Shown: positions 48,304 to 59,005 of the stretch, piece by piece
How the letters are laid out: each line of letters begins with the position of its first letter
How positions within the stretch are numbered: the first letter of the stretch is position 1
Assembly: GCA_900469475.1 (NCBI GenBank)
Contig: UBXG01000009.1
Location: forward strand, 1-64,000
Reading direction: 5' to 3'
DNA length: 64,000 nucleotides
Source: Hyphomicrobiales bacterium
GTDB taxonomy: Bacteria; Pseudomonadota; Alphaproteobacteria; Rhizobiales; Rhizobiaceae
Position numbers and translations under genes: made by a program
The notes under the pieces: model-generated
Told to the model about the DNA's origin: nothing
What the model saw: only the letters and a program-made list of their open reading frames with translations
The model's database searches: none

Positions 48304-49167
48304 ATGAGCGCGCCACAGATCATCCTTGCTCCTCAGACAACGGAAGCCGCCGGCCATATAGCCGCCGTCGAACAGAAGCTCGGCACAATGGAACTCCTCT
48401 GGCAGTCCGGCCTGTTCCGCAAATCATTGCTGATCATCATCCTCGCCGTCATATGGGAGGCCTATGCCCGGCATCTCGACAATCCGCTGCTTTTCCCGAC
48501 GCTGAGCGACACACTGACCGCGCTTTATGACCGGTTCGCCGATGGCGTCCTGCCGGCCCGCATCTGGACTACGCTGAAGATACTGGTGACCGGTTACATC
48601 TCGGGAACGGTGCTTGCCGCCGTCCTGACGGTCGTTGCGATCAACACCCGCATCGGCACCGATTTCCTCGAGACCATGACGGCGATGTTCAATCCGCTGC
48701 CGGCCATCTCGCTCTTGCCGCTCGCCCTCATCTGGTTCGGGCTAGGACCGGCAAGTCTCGTCTTCGTGCTTATCCATTCCGTGCTCTGGGCGGTTGCGCT
48801 CAATACGCATGCCGGCTTTCTCGGCGTCTCGCGCACCTTGCGCATGGTGGGCGCCAATTACGGGCTCACGGGGCTTTCCTATGTCTTCCGCATCCTGATC
48901 CCCGCCGCGTTCCCGTCGATCCTCACGGGGTTGAAGATCGGCTGGGCCTTTTCCTGGCGCACCTTGATCGCCGCCGAACTCGTCTTCGGCGTCTCCTCCG
49001 GCCAGGGCGGGCTTGGCTGGTTCATCTTCGAAAACCGCAATCTTCTCGACATCCCCTCGGTCTTTGCCGGCCTGCTGACGGTGATCGTCATCGGACTTAT
49101 TGTCGAAAACCTGGTTTTCCAGACGATCGAACGCCGCACCCTGCTAAAATGGGGCATGAAGGAATGA
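48304..49167 (+). CDS. NitT/TauT-type ABC transporter permease
   Basis: A 287-residue SsuC/TauC-like permease with about six membrane segments (for example SLLIIILAVIWEAYARHL and LVFVLIHSVLWAVALNTHAG) and the conserved loop SRTLRMVGANYGLTGLSYVF plus AAFPSILTGLKIGWAFSWRT. It has an N-terminal cytoplasmic extension of about 40 residues. It completes a three-gene uptake system together with the binding protein and ATPase. Confidence 0.92.
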   Translation: MSAPQIILAPQTTEAAGHIAAVEQKLGTMELLWQSGLFRKSLLIIILAVIWEAYARHLDNPLLFPTLSDTLTALYDRFADGVLPARIWTTLKILVTGYISGTVLAAVLTVVAINTRIGTDFLETMTAMFNPLPAISLLPLALIWFGLGPASLVFVLIHSVLWAVALNTHAGFLGVSRTLRMVGANYGLTGLSYVFRILIPAAFPSILTGLKIGWAFSWRTLIAAELVFGVSSGQGGLGWFIFENRNLLDIPSVFAGLLTVIVIGLIVENLVFQTIERRTLLKWGMKE

Positions 49168-49222
49168 TGCGGCTCATGCTTTTATCTCTTCAACCAACAT
49201 TCGAATACAAGGCGCAACTACG

Positions 49223-50959
<1,737 letters not shown>

Positions 50960-50977
50960 TCATAAAGGATATATCGC

Positions 50978-51703
50978 ATGAGCAATTATGTGCTGAGCAA
51001 AGAGACGCGCGACAAGCTGATGGGCGTCGCAACACCGACGATCGCCACCGCGCTTTTCCGGCGCGGCCTGCGCAACCAGTTCATTCAGGATGTGCGGCCG
51101 CTCTCGCCGAAGAAGGCGAACATGGTCGGCCAGGCCTTTACCCTTCGCTACATCCCGGCACGCGAAGACCTGAACACGCTCGAAGTCTTCCGCAACCCGG
51201 AACATCCGCAGCGGGCCGCCGTCGAGCAATGCCCTCCCGGCTTCGTGCTGGTCATGGATAGCCGCAAGGATGCACGTGCCGCCTCGGCGGGCTCTATCCT
51301 GATCTCGCGCCTGCAGGTGCGTGGCGTCGCAGGCGTCGTCACCGATGGCGGCTTCCGCGACAGCCCGGAGATCGCCGCCCTCGATATTCCCTCCTATCAT
51401 CACCGCCCCTCCGCGCCGACAAACCTGACGCTGCATCAGGCCATCGAAATCAACGGCCCGATCGGCTGCGGCGACGTCGCGGTTTTCCCCGGCGACGTTC
51501 TCGTCGGTGACAATGAGGGCGTCATCGTCATCCCAGCGCATCTGGCCGATGAAATCGCCAACGAGACTGTCGAGATGACGGCCTACGAGGATTTCGTCAC
51601 CGAAGAAGTGATGAACGGCGCCACTATCATCGGCCTTTATCCGGCGACCAGCGAGGCGCCGAAACTCAAATTCGCCGAATGGCGGAAACAGAAGGGCCGC
51701 TGA
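50978..51703 (+). CDS. RraA-family protein, probable HMG/CHA-type aldolase
   Basis: A 241-residue member of the RraA/HMG-aldolase family. The substrate-binding region is GVAGVVTDGGFRDSPEIAAL, where the Arg-Asp pair (RD) is the catalytic/metal motif of 4-hydroxy-4-methyl-2-oxoglutarate aldolases, so enzymatic activity is plausible even though such genes are often named RNase E inhibitor. Last in the operon, 18 bases after the dehydratase. A likely job is retro-aldol cleavage of the keto acid the dehydratase makes. Confidence 0.85.
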   Translation: MSNYVLSKETRDKLMGVATPTIATALFRRGLRNQFIQDVRPLSPKKANMVGQAFTLRYIPAREDLNTLEVFRNPEHPQRAAVEQCPPGFVLVMDSRKDARAASAGSILISRLQVRGVAGVVTDGGFRDSPEIAALDIPSYHHRPSAPTNLTLHQAIEINGPIGCGDVAVFPGDVLVGDNEGVIVIPAHLADEIANETVEMTAYEDFVTEEVMNGATIIGLYPATSEAPKLKFAEWRKQKGR

Positions 51704-51719
51704 TCCATTTTCGAGCGGG

Positions 51720-51747
51720 CGCAGCCGGAAGCATTCGGCCGGCTGCG
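51720..51747. terminator. Hairpin between RraA and DUF922 genes
   Basis: CGCAGCCGG at 51720-51728 pairs perfectly with CCGGCTGCG at 51739-51747 around a 10-base loop, in the 54-base gap between convergent genes. There is no strong T tract, so termination strength is uncertain. Confidence 0.5.
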
Positions 51748-51757
51748 GTTCACTTAA

Positions 51758-52378
51758 TTACTCTTCCTTGACCAGCTTCAAAACGAGTTGCTGGAGATTG
51801 CCGCCATCGCTGAATTCGACTTTATCGAACTCGCTGTTTTTCTGCCGCTCCTTATTGGAAAACTCGCCAAGCCGCTTCGTCAGTTCCACGCGGATCTTGC
51901 TGCATTTCGGATCGTCAGGCACGGAGAAGCCGACGCTCATCGCTTCGATCTCCTTGACCATGTCCTTGATGAAGCCACCATGCACCCGCTCATGCGCCTC
52001 GACGCCGGCGATGAATTTCTGCCAGCTTTTGCGGGTCGATGCCGGCAGTTGCGCCGAAGGCTTCGGCAATGTGTAAGTGATAATCAGCTTCGGTATGTTG
52101 ACGGTGATCGTGCAGGCGCCGTCCGGCTGCGGCTCATATTTCCGGGTCCAGGTCAGCTTGAAGTCGGTATGCGCGATCGCTCTAACCTTGGGTCCGAGCA
52201 ACGGGCCGCGCTCACCGATGGAATCGTAGAGCTCGCGCCCCGATGTTCCCGTAATCGCATAGGTCTTGGTCATCTCGACCGCTTGCCAATCGGCATGGGC
52301 CGCTATCGGCAACAAAGCGATGGAGATAGCCACAGCGAGCAATCGAAAATTTACGGTCACCAACGTCCTCACATCCAC
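51758..52378 (-). CDS. DUF922 secreted protein with HExxH motif
   Basis: A 206-residue protein with a signal peptide (FRLLAVAISIALLPIAAHAD). The DUF922 domain includes YAITGTSGRELYDSIGERGP, TWTRKYEPQPDGACTITVNI and GVEAHERVHGGFIKDMVKEI. HERVH fits HExxH, the zinc-protease pattern, and the family is described as a predicted secreted Zn-dependent protease. No protease of this kind has a defined role here. It precedes recX on the same strand orientation, with 58 bases between. Confidence 0.8.
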   Translation of the reverse strand: MDVRTLVTVNFRLLAVAISIALLPIAAHADWQAVEMTKTYAITGTSGRELYDSIGERGPLLGPKVRAIAHTDFKLTWTRKYEPQPDGACTITVNIPKLIITYTLPKPSAQLPASTRKSWQKFIAGVEAHERVHGGFIKDMVKEIEAMSVGFSVPDDPKCSKIRVELTKRLGEFSNKERQKNSEFDKVEFSDGGNLQQLVLKLVKEE

Positions 52379-52436
52379 GGCCTCAAGCGCCGCGAAGCTA
52401 TCCGTTGGTCCCGTCTATTTCAACGAGCATCGCTCT

Positions 52437-52973
52437 TCAAAATGCAGGGTTTGATTCAAGCATTTCCTCGGCATCCTCTCGTTCCATCTCGAAGACCCTT
52501 TTTCCGATGGAGAAGCTGAAACCGTTGCGCGCGAAGGCAGCCAATTCCTTTGCCTTGCGCTTCTCATCCAGTTCACCGCGCCGGAAAGGCCCGAAACCGC
52601 GCTTCCTTGCAAAGATGACGGCGGAACGGAGATCATCGACCTCCTCCACGGCCGCGACAACCGTTTCACCATTGATGCCCTTGGATGCGAGCTTGAAGGC
52701 GATGGCTTTCTTCGACTTGCCGGAACGGACCGCAGAGCGCGTGCTGATCTCGGCAAAGGCGACATCATCGAGCACCTTCAGTTCATAGGCGAATTTGACG
52801 GCGAAGTCGGCGAGCGCCTTGATCTGTGCGCCGCTGATATCCTCGAATTTCTGCTTCGCCTTCTTGGAAATCGCATCGAACAGCTGCTTCTCGGTCATCA
52901 TCCGGCGCTCGAGACGATAGATGGTGGAATTGCGTGCCCAGGAAAGCATGCGGCTTGTCGGCGTTTCATCCAT
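52437..52973 (-). CDS. recX: RecX-family regulatory protein
   Basis: A 178-residue RecX-like protein, the modulator of RecA filament growth. It has the segments SWARNSTIYRLERRMMTEKQ followed by LFDAISKKAKQKFED, FAEISTRSAVRSGKSKKAIA and FKLASKGINGETVVAAV, and RSAVIFARKRGFGPFRR. The start at 52973 (MDETPTSRMLSWARN) resembles rhizobial homologues. In-frame ATGs at 53003 and 53165 are possible but add non-conserved sequence. recA is not in the window. Confidence 0.85.
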   Translation of the reverse strand: MDETPTSRMLSWARNSTIYRLERRMMTEKQLFDAISKKAKQKFEDISGAQIKALADFAVKFAYELKVLDDVAFAEISTRSAVRSGKSKKAIAFKLASKGINGETVVAAVEEVDDLRSAVIFARKRGFGPFRRGELDEKRKAKELAAFARNGFSFSIGKRVFEMEREDAEEMLESNPAF

Positions 52974-53231
52974 GAAGGGGGCATTCGGCGAGAGAAGAAT
53001 CATCACGGAGAATTTTACGCAAGGCGGGCCCCTCAGGCAATGAATGCGCTTGGTAATCATGGGATGATTGGTTATGCTCCTCTCGCGGCCAAGGCGGTCA
53101 AACGCCGAGCGTCGAACCCCATCGACGGTGGAGGCCGTCTCAAGCACCACATTGCTATGGATCACGGAGCCTGCAGCTCTCCCGATCGCTTTGCCGATCG
53201 GGCATCAGCGCTCCGTTCAGAGGAGGCAGGA

Positions 53232-54263
53232 ATGGATTATCGCAAGCTCGGCCCAAGCGGGGCCGTCGTCACGGCCTATTGCCTTGGCACCATGACTTTC
53301 GGCGCGGAAGCAGACGAAGCCGCGTCGCACAGGCTTCTCGACGATTATTTCGCATGGGGCGGCAACTTCATCGACACCGCCGATGTCTATAGTGCAGGCA
53401 AGTCGGAAGAGATCATCGGCCGCTGGCTGAAGGCTCGTCCGACGGAAGCGCGCCAGGCCGTGATCGCCACCAAGGGCCGCTTCCCGATGGGCAACGGACC
53501 GAACGATATCGGTCTGTCGCGCCGCCATCTCGGCCAGGCGCTGAACGATTCGCTGCGCCGTCTCGGCGTCGACCATATCGATCTCTATCAGATGCATGCC
53601 TGGGATGCCTTGACGCCGATCGAGGAGACATTGCGATTTCTGGATGACGCCGTGCGTGCCGGCAAGATCGGCTATTACGGCTTCTCCAACTATGTCGGCT
53701 GGCACATCGCCAAGGCCGCCGAGATTGCCAAGGCGCAGGGCTATACGCGGCCGGTGACGCTGCAGCCGCAATACAATCTGCTTGTCCGAGACATCGAGCT
53801 TGAAATCGTCGATGCCTGCATTGATGCCGGCATGGGCCTGCTGCCATGGTCGCCGCTCGGCGGTGGCTGGCTGACCGGCAAATATAAGCGCGACGAAATG
53901 CCGACCGGCGCCACAAGGCTTGGCGAAAACCCCAATCGCGGCAGTGAATCCTTTGCGCCACGCAATGCGCAGGAGCGGACCTGGGCAATCATTGCCACCG
54001 TCGAGGAAATTGCCAAGGCACGAGATGTGACCATGGCGCAGGTGGCGCTTGCCTGGACGGCAGCACGACCGGCGGTAACTTCAGTCATCCTCGGCGCCCG
54101 TACGCGTGAGCAGCTTGCCGACAATCTCGGCGCCGCCAAGCTGAAACTTACGGAGGCGGAGATGGATCGGCTGAACGAGATCAGCGCGCCGCAACCTGCC
54201 GCCTATCCCTACGGCGAAAGCGGCCGGAACCAGCGCCATCGCAAGATCGAGGGTGGCCGTTAA
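53232..54263 (+). CDS. Aldo/keto reductase
   Basis: A 343-residue AKR of the YghZ/Tas-like group: MDYRKLGPSGAVVTAYCLGT, catalytic Asp/Tyr in NFIDTADVYSAGKSEEIIG, Lys in VIATKGRFPMG, His in DLYQMHAWDALTP, and the NADP site near VTSVILGARTREQLADNLGA. AGGAGG at 53221-53226 sets the start. A longer frame from 53040 covers non-homologous sequence. It is convergent with a second, related AKR at 54325-55359. Confidence 0.92.
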   Translation: MDYRKLGPSGAVVTAYCLGTMTFGAEADEAASHRLLDDYFAWGGNFIDTADVYSAGKSEEIIGRWLKARPTEARQAVIATKGRFPMGNGPNDIGLSRRHLGQALNDSLRRLGVDHIDLYQMHAWDALTPIEETLRFLDDAVRAGKIGYYGFSNYVGWHIAKAAEIAKAQGYTRPVTLQPQYNLLVRDIELEIVDACIDAGMGLLPWSPLGGGWLTGKYKRDEMPTGATRLGENPNRGSESFAPRNAQERTWAIIATVEEIAKARDVTMAQVALAWTAARPAVTSVILGARTREQLADNLGAAKLKLTEAEMDRLNEISAPQPAAYPYGESGRNQRHRKIEGGR

Positions 54264-54324
54264 GTTTCATCCGGCGGCGAAGCAGTTGCCTGCTTTGCCG
54301 CCGTCATTGGGATCGCCTGCCGCG

Positions 54325-55359
54325 TCAAACGAGCGGCGGATTCAACCTGGCGAAGCCTTCCTGACGCCGGTACGGAAAATAGGGATAGGGCGCAGTCACC
54401 TCACTGACCTTATCCAGCCTCTCGATCTGCTCTTTCGAAAGCGTCCAGCCAACCGCGCCGAGATTCTGCCGCAGTTGTTCTTCGTTGCGCGCGCCGATGA
54501 TGACGCTTGCGACCGTCGGCCGGCTCAAGAGCCAGTTGAGGGCGATTCGCGGCACGCTCTTCCCGGTCTCGACAGCAATTTCATCCAGCACATCGACGAT
54601 ATCGAACAGCTTCTCGTCATCGACAGGAGGACCGAATGACGCCGTCTCATGAAGCCGGCTCTTTTCGGGCAATGGCTGACCGCGGCGGATCTTGCCTGTC
54701 AGCCTGCCCCATGCCAGCGGGCTCCAGACGAGGGCACCGACATTCCGATCGTGGCCCAACGGCATTAGTTCCCATTCGTAATCGCGGCCGGCGAGCGAAT
54801 AATAGACCTGATGGGCGACATGGCGTGCGTAGCCGTGCTTGTCGGAGATCGCGAGCGATTTCATCAGCTCCCAGCCGGCGAAGTTGGAAGCGCCGATGTA
54901 GCGGATCTTTCCCGCCTTCATGAGGTCATCGAGAGTGGAGAGCACTTCTTCGATCGGCGTCGAGGCGTCGAAAGCGTGCAGTTGCAAGAGGTCGATGTAA
55001 TCGGTGCCGAGACGCTGCAAGGCGGCATCGACGGATTTGATCAAGCGCGAGCGCGAGCTGCCCCAATCGGCCGGTCCATCGCCCATCGGCAGTGCTGTCT
55101 TGGTCGAGATCAGCACGGCATCCCGCCTGCCCCGGATCGCCTGGCCAAGCACCTCCTCCGATGCGCCTGCCGAATAGACATCGGCCGTGTCGAAGAGATT
55201 GACGCCCGCCTCCAGGCAGATGTCGACCAGACGGCGCGCTTCTGTCGCATCCGTCGAGCCCCAGGCGCTGAAGAGCGGTCCGTTGCCGGCAAAGGTGCCG
55301 GCGCCGAAACTGAGCACGGGAACGCGCAAGCCCGAAGCACCGAGGTTTCTGTATTCCAT
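54325..55359 (-). CDS. Aldo/keto reductase
   Basis: A 344-residue AKR with the same motif set as the previous gene: MEYRNLGASGLRVPVLSFGA, NLFDTADVYSAGASEEVLG, LISTKTALPMGDG, DLLQLHAFDASTP, VASVIIGARNEEQLRQNLGA. The two are clearly paralogous (DTADVYSAG and the SR-L repeat region) but not recent copies. It is divergent from a LysR gene 94 bases away, the probable regulator. The substrate is unknown. Confidence 0.92.
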   Translation of the reverse strand: MEYRNLGASGLRVPVLSFGAGTFAGNGPLFSAWGSTDATEARRLVDICLEAGVNLFDTADVYSAGASEEVLGQAIRGRRDAVLISTKTALPMGDGPADWGSSRSRLIKSVDAALQRLGTDYIDLLQLHAFDASTPIEEVLSTLDDLMKAGKIRYIGASNFAGWELMKSLAISDKHGYARHVAHQVYYSLAGRDYEWELMPLGHDRNVGALVWSPLAWGRLTGKIRRGQPLPEKSRLHETASFGPPVDDEKLFDIVDVLDEIAVETGKSVPRIALNWLLSRPTVASVIIGARNEEQLRQNLGAVGWTLSKEQIERLDKVSEVTAPYPYFPYRRQEGFARLNPPLV

Positions 55360-55453
55360 TGTCTATCTCCTGTTGGTTCTTCAGATAGATAGACGCGGCG
55401 AGAGAGATGATATAGATTGCCGAAAAGAAACTCATTTATGACTTCAATTCATC

Positions 55454-56356
55454 ATGAGCCGCCAAGAGATCAACCGTTCCGGTGAAATGGAAGTCTTCGT
55501 GCGCGCCGTGGAACTCGGCGGCTTCACCGCTGCAGCCATAGCCTGCCGGATGACGCCTTCAGCCGTCAGCAAACTCGTCACGAGACTTGAAAAGCGCCTC
55601 GGCGCGCGGCTCATCCACCGCTCGACGCGGCGATTGCAGCTCACACCCGAGGGCTGCGCCTTCTTCGAGCGCAGCGTCGCCATTCTTGCCGATATTGCCG
55701 AAGCCGAACGCCATGCATCGGCGGGAGAGCAGGTGGCCGGCCATATCCGCGTCAACACCAGCGGCTCCTTCGGCAATCATGTGCTGGCTCCGCTCGTTCC
55801 ACGCTTCATGGCGTTGCACCCAAATGTCTCGCTCGAGATCTTCCATACGGACCGGGTCATCGACCTGATGGAGGAGCGCGCCGATGTTGCAATCCGCGCC
55901 GGACCGCTGAAGAGCTCCAGCCTAACGGCCCGCAAGCTCGGAACGACGCGAAATATGATCGTCGCCTCGCCGGACTATCTGCGCAGGCATGGGACACCGC
56001 GCTCCGCGGTCGAACTGACAAAACATTGCCGCATCAGCTTTAGCTATTCCCGGGCGATCGAAGGCTGGCCTTTGCTAGATAGTGGCGAGGTTGCAACGAT
56101 CCCCGCTGCGCGCAGCCTGCAGGTGGGCGACGGCGAAGCCATGCGGCATCTGGCGCTTGCCGGTGCCGGCCTGGCGCGGCTTGCCGCCTTCACCGTGAAA
56201 TCGGATATCGCGGCTAGGCGGCTACAGCCTGTGCTGGAAGAATTCAATCCTGGAGATATCGAGGAATTCCACGCCGTCTATATCGGCCAGGGCGGCCCCC
56301 TGCCGGCCCGCGTGCGGGCGCTTCTAGATTTCCTGCGGGAAAACGTTCACCTGTAA
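55454..56356 (+). CDS. LysR-family regulator
   Basis: A 300-residue LysR protein: HTH at GEMEVFVRAVELGGFTAAAI through MTPSAVSKLVTRLEKRLGAR, and a CrgA-like effector domain (GHIRVNTSGSFGNHVLAPLV, FHTDRVIDLMEERADVAIRA). It is divergent from the AKR gene at 54325-55359 and convergent with the peroxiredoxin gene, so the AKR is its likely target. Confidence 0.9.
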   Translation: MSRQEINRSGEMEVFVRAVELGGFTAAAIACRMTPSAVSKLVTRLEKRLGARLIHRSTRRLQLTPEGCAFFERSVAILADIAEAERHASAGEQVAGHIRVNTSGSFGNHVLAPLVPRFMALHPNVSLEIFHTDRVIDLMEERADVAIRAGPLKSSSLTARKLGTTRNMIVASPDYLRRHGTPRSAVELTKHCRISFSYSRAIEGWPLLDSGEVATIPAARSLQVGDGEAMRHLALAGAGLARLAAFTVKSDIAARRLQPVLEEFNPGDIEEFHAVYIGQGGPLPARVRALLDFLRENVHL

Positions 56357-56415
56357 AAGCGACGCGGCAGTCAGGGCCGCATCGTGTCAGCTAAAACTCC
56401 CAGTCACCAGGCCGA

Positions 56416-57075
56416 TCAGGCTGATGGCTGGCGGGTCTTGCGCAGATAGGGCAATACCGTATCGAACGAGCCAAAGCGGGTAACGGCGTCCTCGTTGGAG
56501 ACAGCGGCGGTGATGATGACGTCCTCACCCTGCTGCCAGTTTGCCGGCGTTGCGACCTGATGCTTTGATGTCAGCTGGATCGAGTCGATCGCACGCAGGA
56601 TTTCGCCGAAGTTGCGGCCTGTCGTCATCGGATAGGTGAGGATCAGCTTGATCTTCTTGTCGGGGCCAATGACGAAAACGGAACGGACGGTGGCATTGTC
56701 GGCAGGCGTGCGGCCTTCCGAGCTTTCGCCGGCGCCTGCCGGCAGCATGTCATAGAGCTTGGCGACCTTAAGCTCCTTGTCGCCGATCAGCGGATAGTCG
56801 ACATCGAAACCGGTAGCCGTCTTGATATCGTTCTTCCAACGACCATGGCTCTCGACCGGATCGACCGAGATGCCGATGATCTTGACGCCCCGCTTGCGGA
56901 ATTCGCCTTCGAGGCCGGCCATTGCGCCGAGTTCCGTCGTGCAGACCGGTGTGAAGTTCTTCGGATGCGAGAAGAGCACGGCCCAGCCGCTACCGATCCA
57001 GTCATGGAACTTAATCTCGCCCTGCGTCGTCTCGGCCGTAAAATCCGGCGCGATATCGTTGATGCGCAAACTCAT
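56416..57075 (-). CDS. 1-Cys peroxiredoxin (Prx6-type)
   Basis: A 219-residue peroxiredoxin reducing hydrogen and organic peroxides. The peroxidatic cysteine is C45 in HPKNFTPVCTTELGAM. No other cysteine occurs, which makes it a 1-Cys enzyme needing an external thiol. The Prx6-type C-terminal domain includes ILTYPMTTGRNFGEILRAID, SIQLTSKHQVATPANWQQGE and DVIITAAVS. The start MSLRINDIAPDF at 57075 matches the family. An upstream ATG at 57144 does not. It is convergent with the LysR gene. Confidence 0.93.
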   Translation of the reverse strand: MSLRINDIAPDFTAETTQGEIKFHDWIGSGWAVLFSHPKNFTPVCTTELGAMAGLEGEFRKRGVKIIGISVDPVESHGRWKNDIKTATGFDVDYPLIGDKELKVAKLYDMLPAGAGESSEGRTPADNATVRSVFVIGPDKKIKLILTYPMTTGRNFGEILRAIDSIQLTSKHQVATPANWQQGEDVIITAAVSNEDAVTRFGSFDTVLPYLRKTRQPSA

Positions 57076-57180
57076 TGCCTTGCCTCCAAACCTACCCCGG
57101 CGCGCATTTATGACAGCCAGGTAACGAGAAAAAATTCGTCGCACAATGGCGTCGAATGTCGGATATGAAAAGCCCTTCTT

Positions 57181-57765
57181 TTAAATGGACGCCGCGATTG
57201 CCGCTGAAAACCCCTGCGGCCTGCGATGCCTGCTACGCGCCTTCAACATGTCCAGAAAGCGATAGCCGCTCGCCCAGCGCCCGTAACCGCTTGCTATGTT
57301 GATATGCCCGGCAAGGCCGATATTGCGAACATCCGAATTCCAGAGCCGTCCGAACATGCCGAGCCGGTCGAGGCTCATATAGATGTCATTCAAGCTCCCG
57401 ATCGTCATGCTTGGGAAAGGCAGCGCGTCCGTCGGCATGGTGCCGAAGGATAGATGTCCCGCATGCAGCGTTTCCGTCACCGGAATATCGCAGGGCGCTA
57501 CGAGCAGCGCACCTTTGACCCTTCGTGCGGCCTGGCGGCCAGCCAATCTCGCTGTCAATACGCAGCCAAGGCTATGGGCGACGACATAGGCTTCTCCGGC
57601 CTCTTCCAGCGCGGCTTCCAATTTCTCCATCCAGCTGCCGAGATTGGGAAAGTCCCAGTCATCCTGCTCGACGAGCCGAACGTCGGAATGATCCTGCAGC
57701 CAATAGCGCTGCCAATGGCCCTCGGCGGAGCCGAAAAGGCCGGGCACGATCAGTATTCTGGTCAT
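57181..57765 (-). CDS. RBBP9/YdeN-family alpha/beta hydrolase
   Basis: A 194-residue serine hydrolase of the RBBP9/YdeN family: RILIVPGLFGSAEGHWQRYW at the N-terminus, the nucleophile elbow AYVVAHSLGCVLTARLA and the catalytic His near the C-terminus in LAGHINIASGYGRW. GAGG before the ATG at 57765 supports that start. The fold is sure. The substrate is unknown. Confidence 0.88.
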   Translation of the reverse strand: MTRILIVPGLFGSAEGHWQRYWLQDHSDVRLVEQDDWDFPNLGSWMEKLEAALEEAGEAYVVAHSLGCVLTARLAGRQAARRVKGALLVAPCDIPVTETLHAGHLSFGTMPTDALPFPSMTIGSLNDIYMSLDRLGMFGRLWNSDVRNIGLAGHINIASGYGRWASGYRFLDMLKARSRHRRPQGFSAAIAASI

Positions 57766-57830
57766 GGAAGCCTCACGAGGAAAAGCGATCGAATGCAAAG
57801 CTTGCGACAGGAAACCAAGAATGCATCCCT

Positions 57831-58001
57831 TCAATGCCAAGGCGCGGGGGATGTACACCAATAGTAGATCTCGTAATCGCGCGCGGAGAGCTCTCGCTCG
57901 CCGGGCTCGGGCCGATCGACGGACCGGATGCGTCCATCCTCATCCCGCAACGCGCGCCCAGCGAAAATCGTCTTCAGGCGGCTAATGACATTCCATTTCA
58001 T
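57831..58001 (-). CDS. Small hypothetical protein
   Basis: Not recognised. A 56-residue product, MKWNVISRLKTIFAGRALRD followed by an acidic/charged middle and the ending EIYYWCTSPAPWH. A good GGAGGG sits 4 bases before the ATG at 58001, which is the main reason to accept it. It lies between the RBBP9-like and FMN reductase genes, all on the minus strand, so they may be co-transcribed. Confidence 0.45.
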   Translation of the reverse strand: MKWNVISRLKTIFAGRALRDEDGRIRSVDRPEPGERELSARDYEIYYWCTSPAPWH

Positions 58002-58058
58002 GTAACCCTCCATTTGATTGATAAATCCCAGGCGCTGCTGCAAATCGTCCTCAGCCCA

Positions 58059-58619
58059 TCATTCGGCCGCGGCTAGCACCGTTACCGGATGCGGGAAGAA
58101 AGCGGAGAGCTCACCGACGACTTCATGGATGCGGCTAGCGAGCGGCTCCGAGGAAACCCCGTAATCGGTAAAATCACGATCCGACGCATAGACGGCGGTT
58201 GGCAGGGTATGTGCCATGAAGAAGCCGAAGAGCGGCCGCAGCTGATGCTCCACCATCAGCGCATGCCGGTCGCCTCCGCCGGTCCCCGTGATGATGATCG
58301 GTTTGGCGCGCAGCTCGTGTGGATCGATAAGGTCGATCAGATGCTTGAACAGCCCGGGATAGGAGCCCTTGAACGTCGGCGAGCCGATAACCAATGCATC
58401 TGCCGAGACGATTTCATCGATCACGCCTTTCGCCTGATCGTCGAGATCCTCGCGCCGCTGGGCCGCGCCGAGAGACGGGCCAACATCATGCAAATCGTAG
58501 ATCCTGCTTGAGAAGCCATATCGCCCGCTTGCCAGATTCGCGACAGTCTGGACCAGTGAATAGGTCTTCGATGGCCTGTTGAAGCTGCCGGCGATGCCCA
58601 CAAGTTTAGGCGCACTCAT
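58059..58619 (-). CDS. NADPH-dependent FMN reductase family protein (MsuE/SsuE-like)
   Basis: A 186-residue flavodoxin-like reductase: LVGIAGSFNRPSKTYSLVQT (FMN phosphate loop), ADALVIGSPTFKGSYPGLFK, and IIITGTGGGDRHALMVEHQL as in the SsuE/MsuE group that supplies FMNH2 to monooxygenases. The start at 58619 (MSAPKLVGIAG) has GGGA upstream. No sulfonate monooxygenase is adjacent, so its partner is unknown. Confidence 0.88.
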   Translation of the reverse strand: MSAPKLVGIAGSFNRPSKTYSLVQTVANLASGRYGFSSRIYDLHDVGPSLGAAQRREDLDDQAKGVIDEIVSADALVIGSPTFKGSYPGLFKHLIDLIDPHELRAKPIIITGTGGGDRHALMVEHQLRPLFGFFMAHTLPTAVYASDRDFTDYGVSSEPLASRIHEVVGELSAFFPHPVTVLAAAE

Positions 58620-59005
58620 TCTTATCCCTTCCGACGATCGCATGCATTTTCGATAATGCAAATATTGTCCATAAAAATTGTAGATTAAAAGGAACAGCGA
58701 TCTCTGAAGGTATGGAAATGGGAAAATCTCTTTCTATGCTGCAGCCAGCTGGGTGGATCGCACAAATGCCCCGAAGGAAAGGGCAGACGTCAGCTCGCGT
58801 CTTCAACGGCCTGACTTTCTCCAGAGGTCGACGCGGTGGCTTTCTCATTGAGAAGCAACGCGCGACCAGCCTGCGCACTGGCTTAGTCGCGGAGCCTACA
58901 AGGCAATGCGCGATCGCGAGGCCCATTCCGCCGCCTCGCCGGCTGCCGGCACGCTCCCCAACAAGCCGGGAAGCGCGACTGGAGATTGCATGCTTTGCTA
59001 CATAT
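58620..59005. other. Gap with a possible decayed histidine-kinase fragment
   Basis: No intact gene. On the minus strand, around 58885-58940, one frame reads GGGMGLAIAHCLV, which resembles the ATP-binding G2 box of sensor kinases (GMGLAI-R-IV). The frame then leaves the expected sequence, as after frameshifts. Frames on either strand lack ribosome binding sites. It is best read as a relic, with low certainty. Confidence 0.3.

Noticed and set aside
51758..53040. Possible mobile element around recX
   Set aside because: No terminal repeats or transposase seen; DUF922 and recX look like ordinary rhizobial genes.
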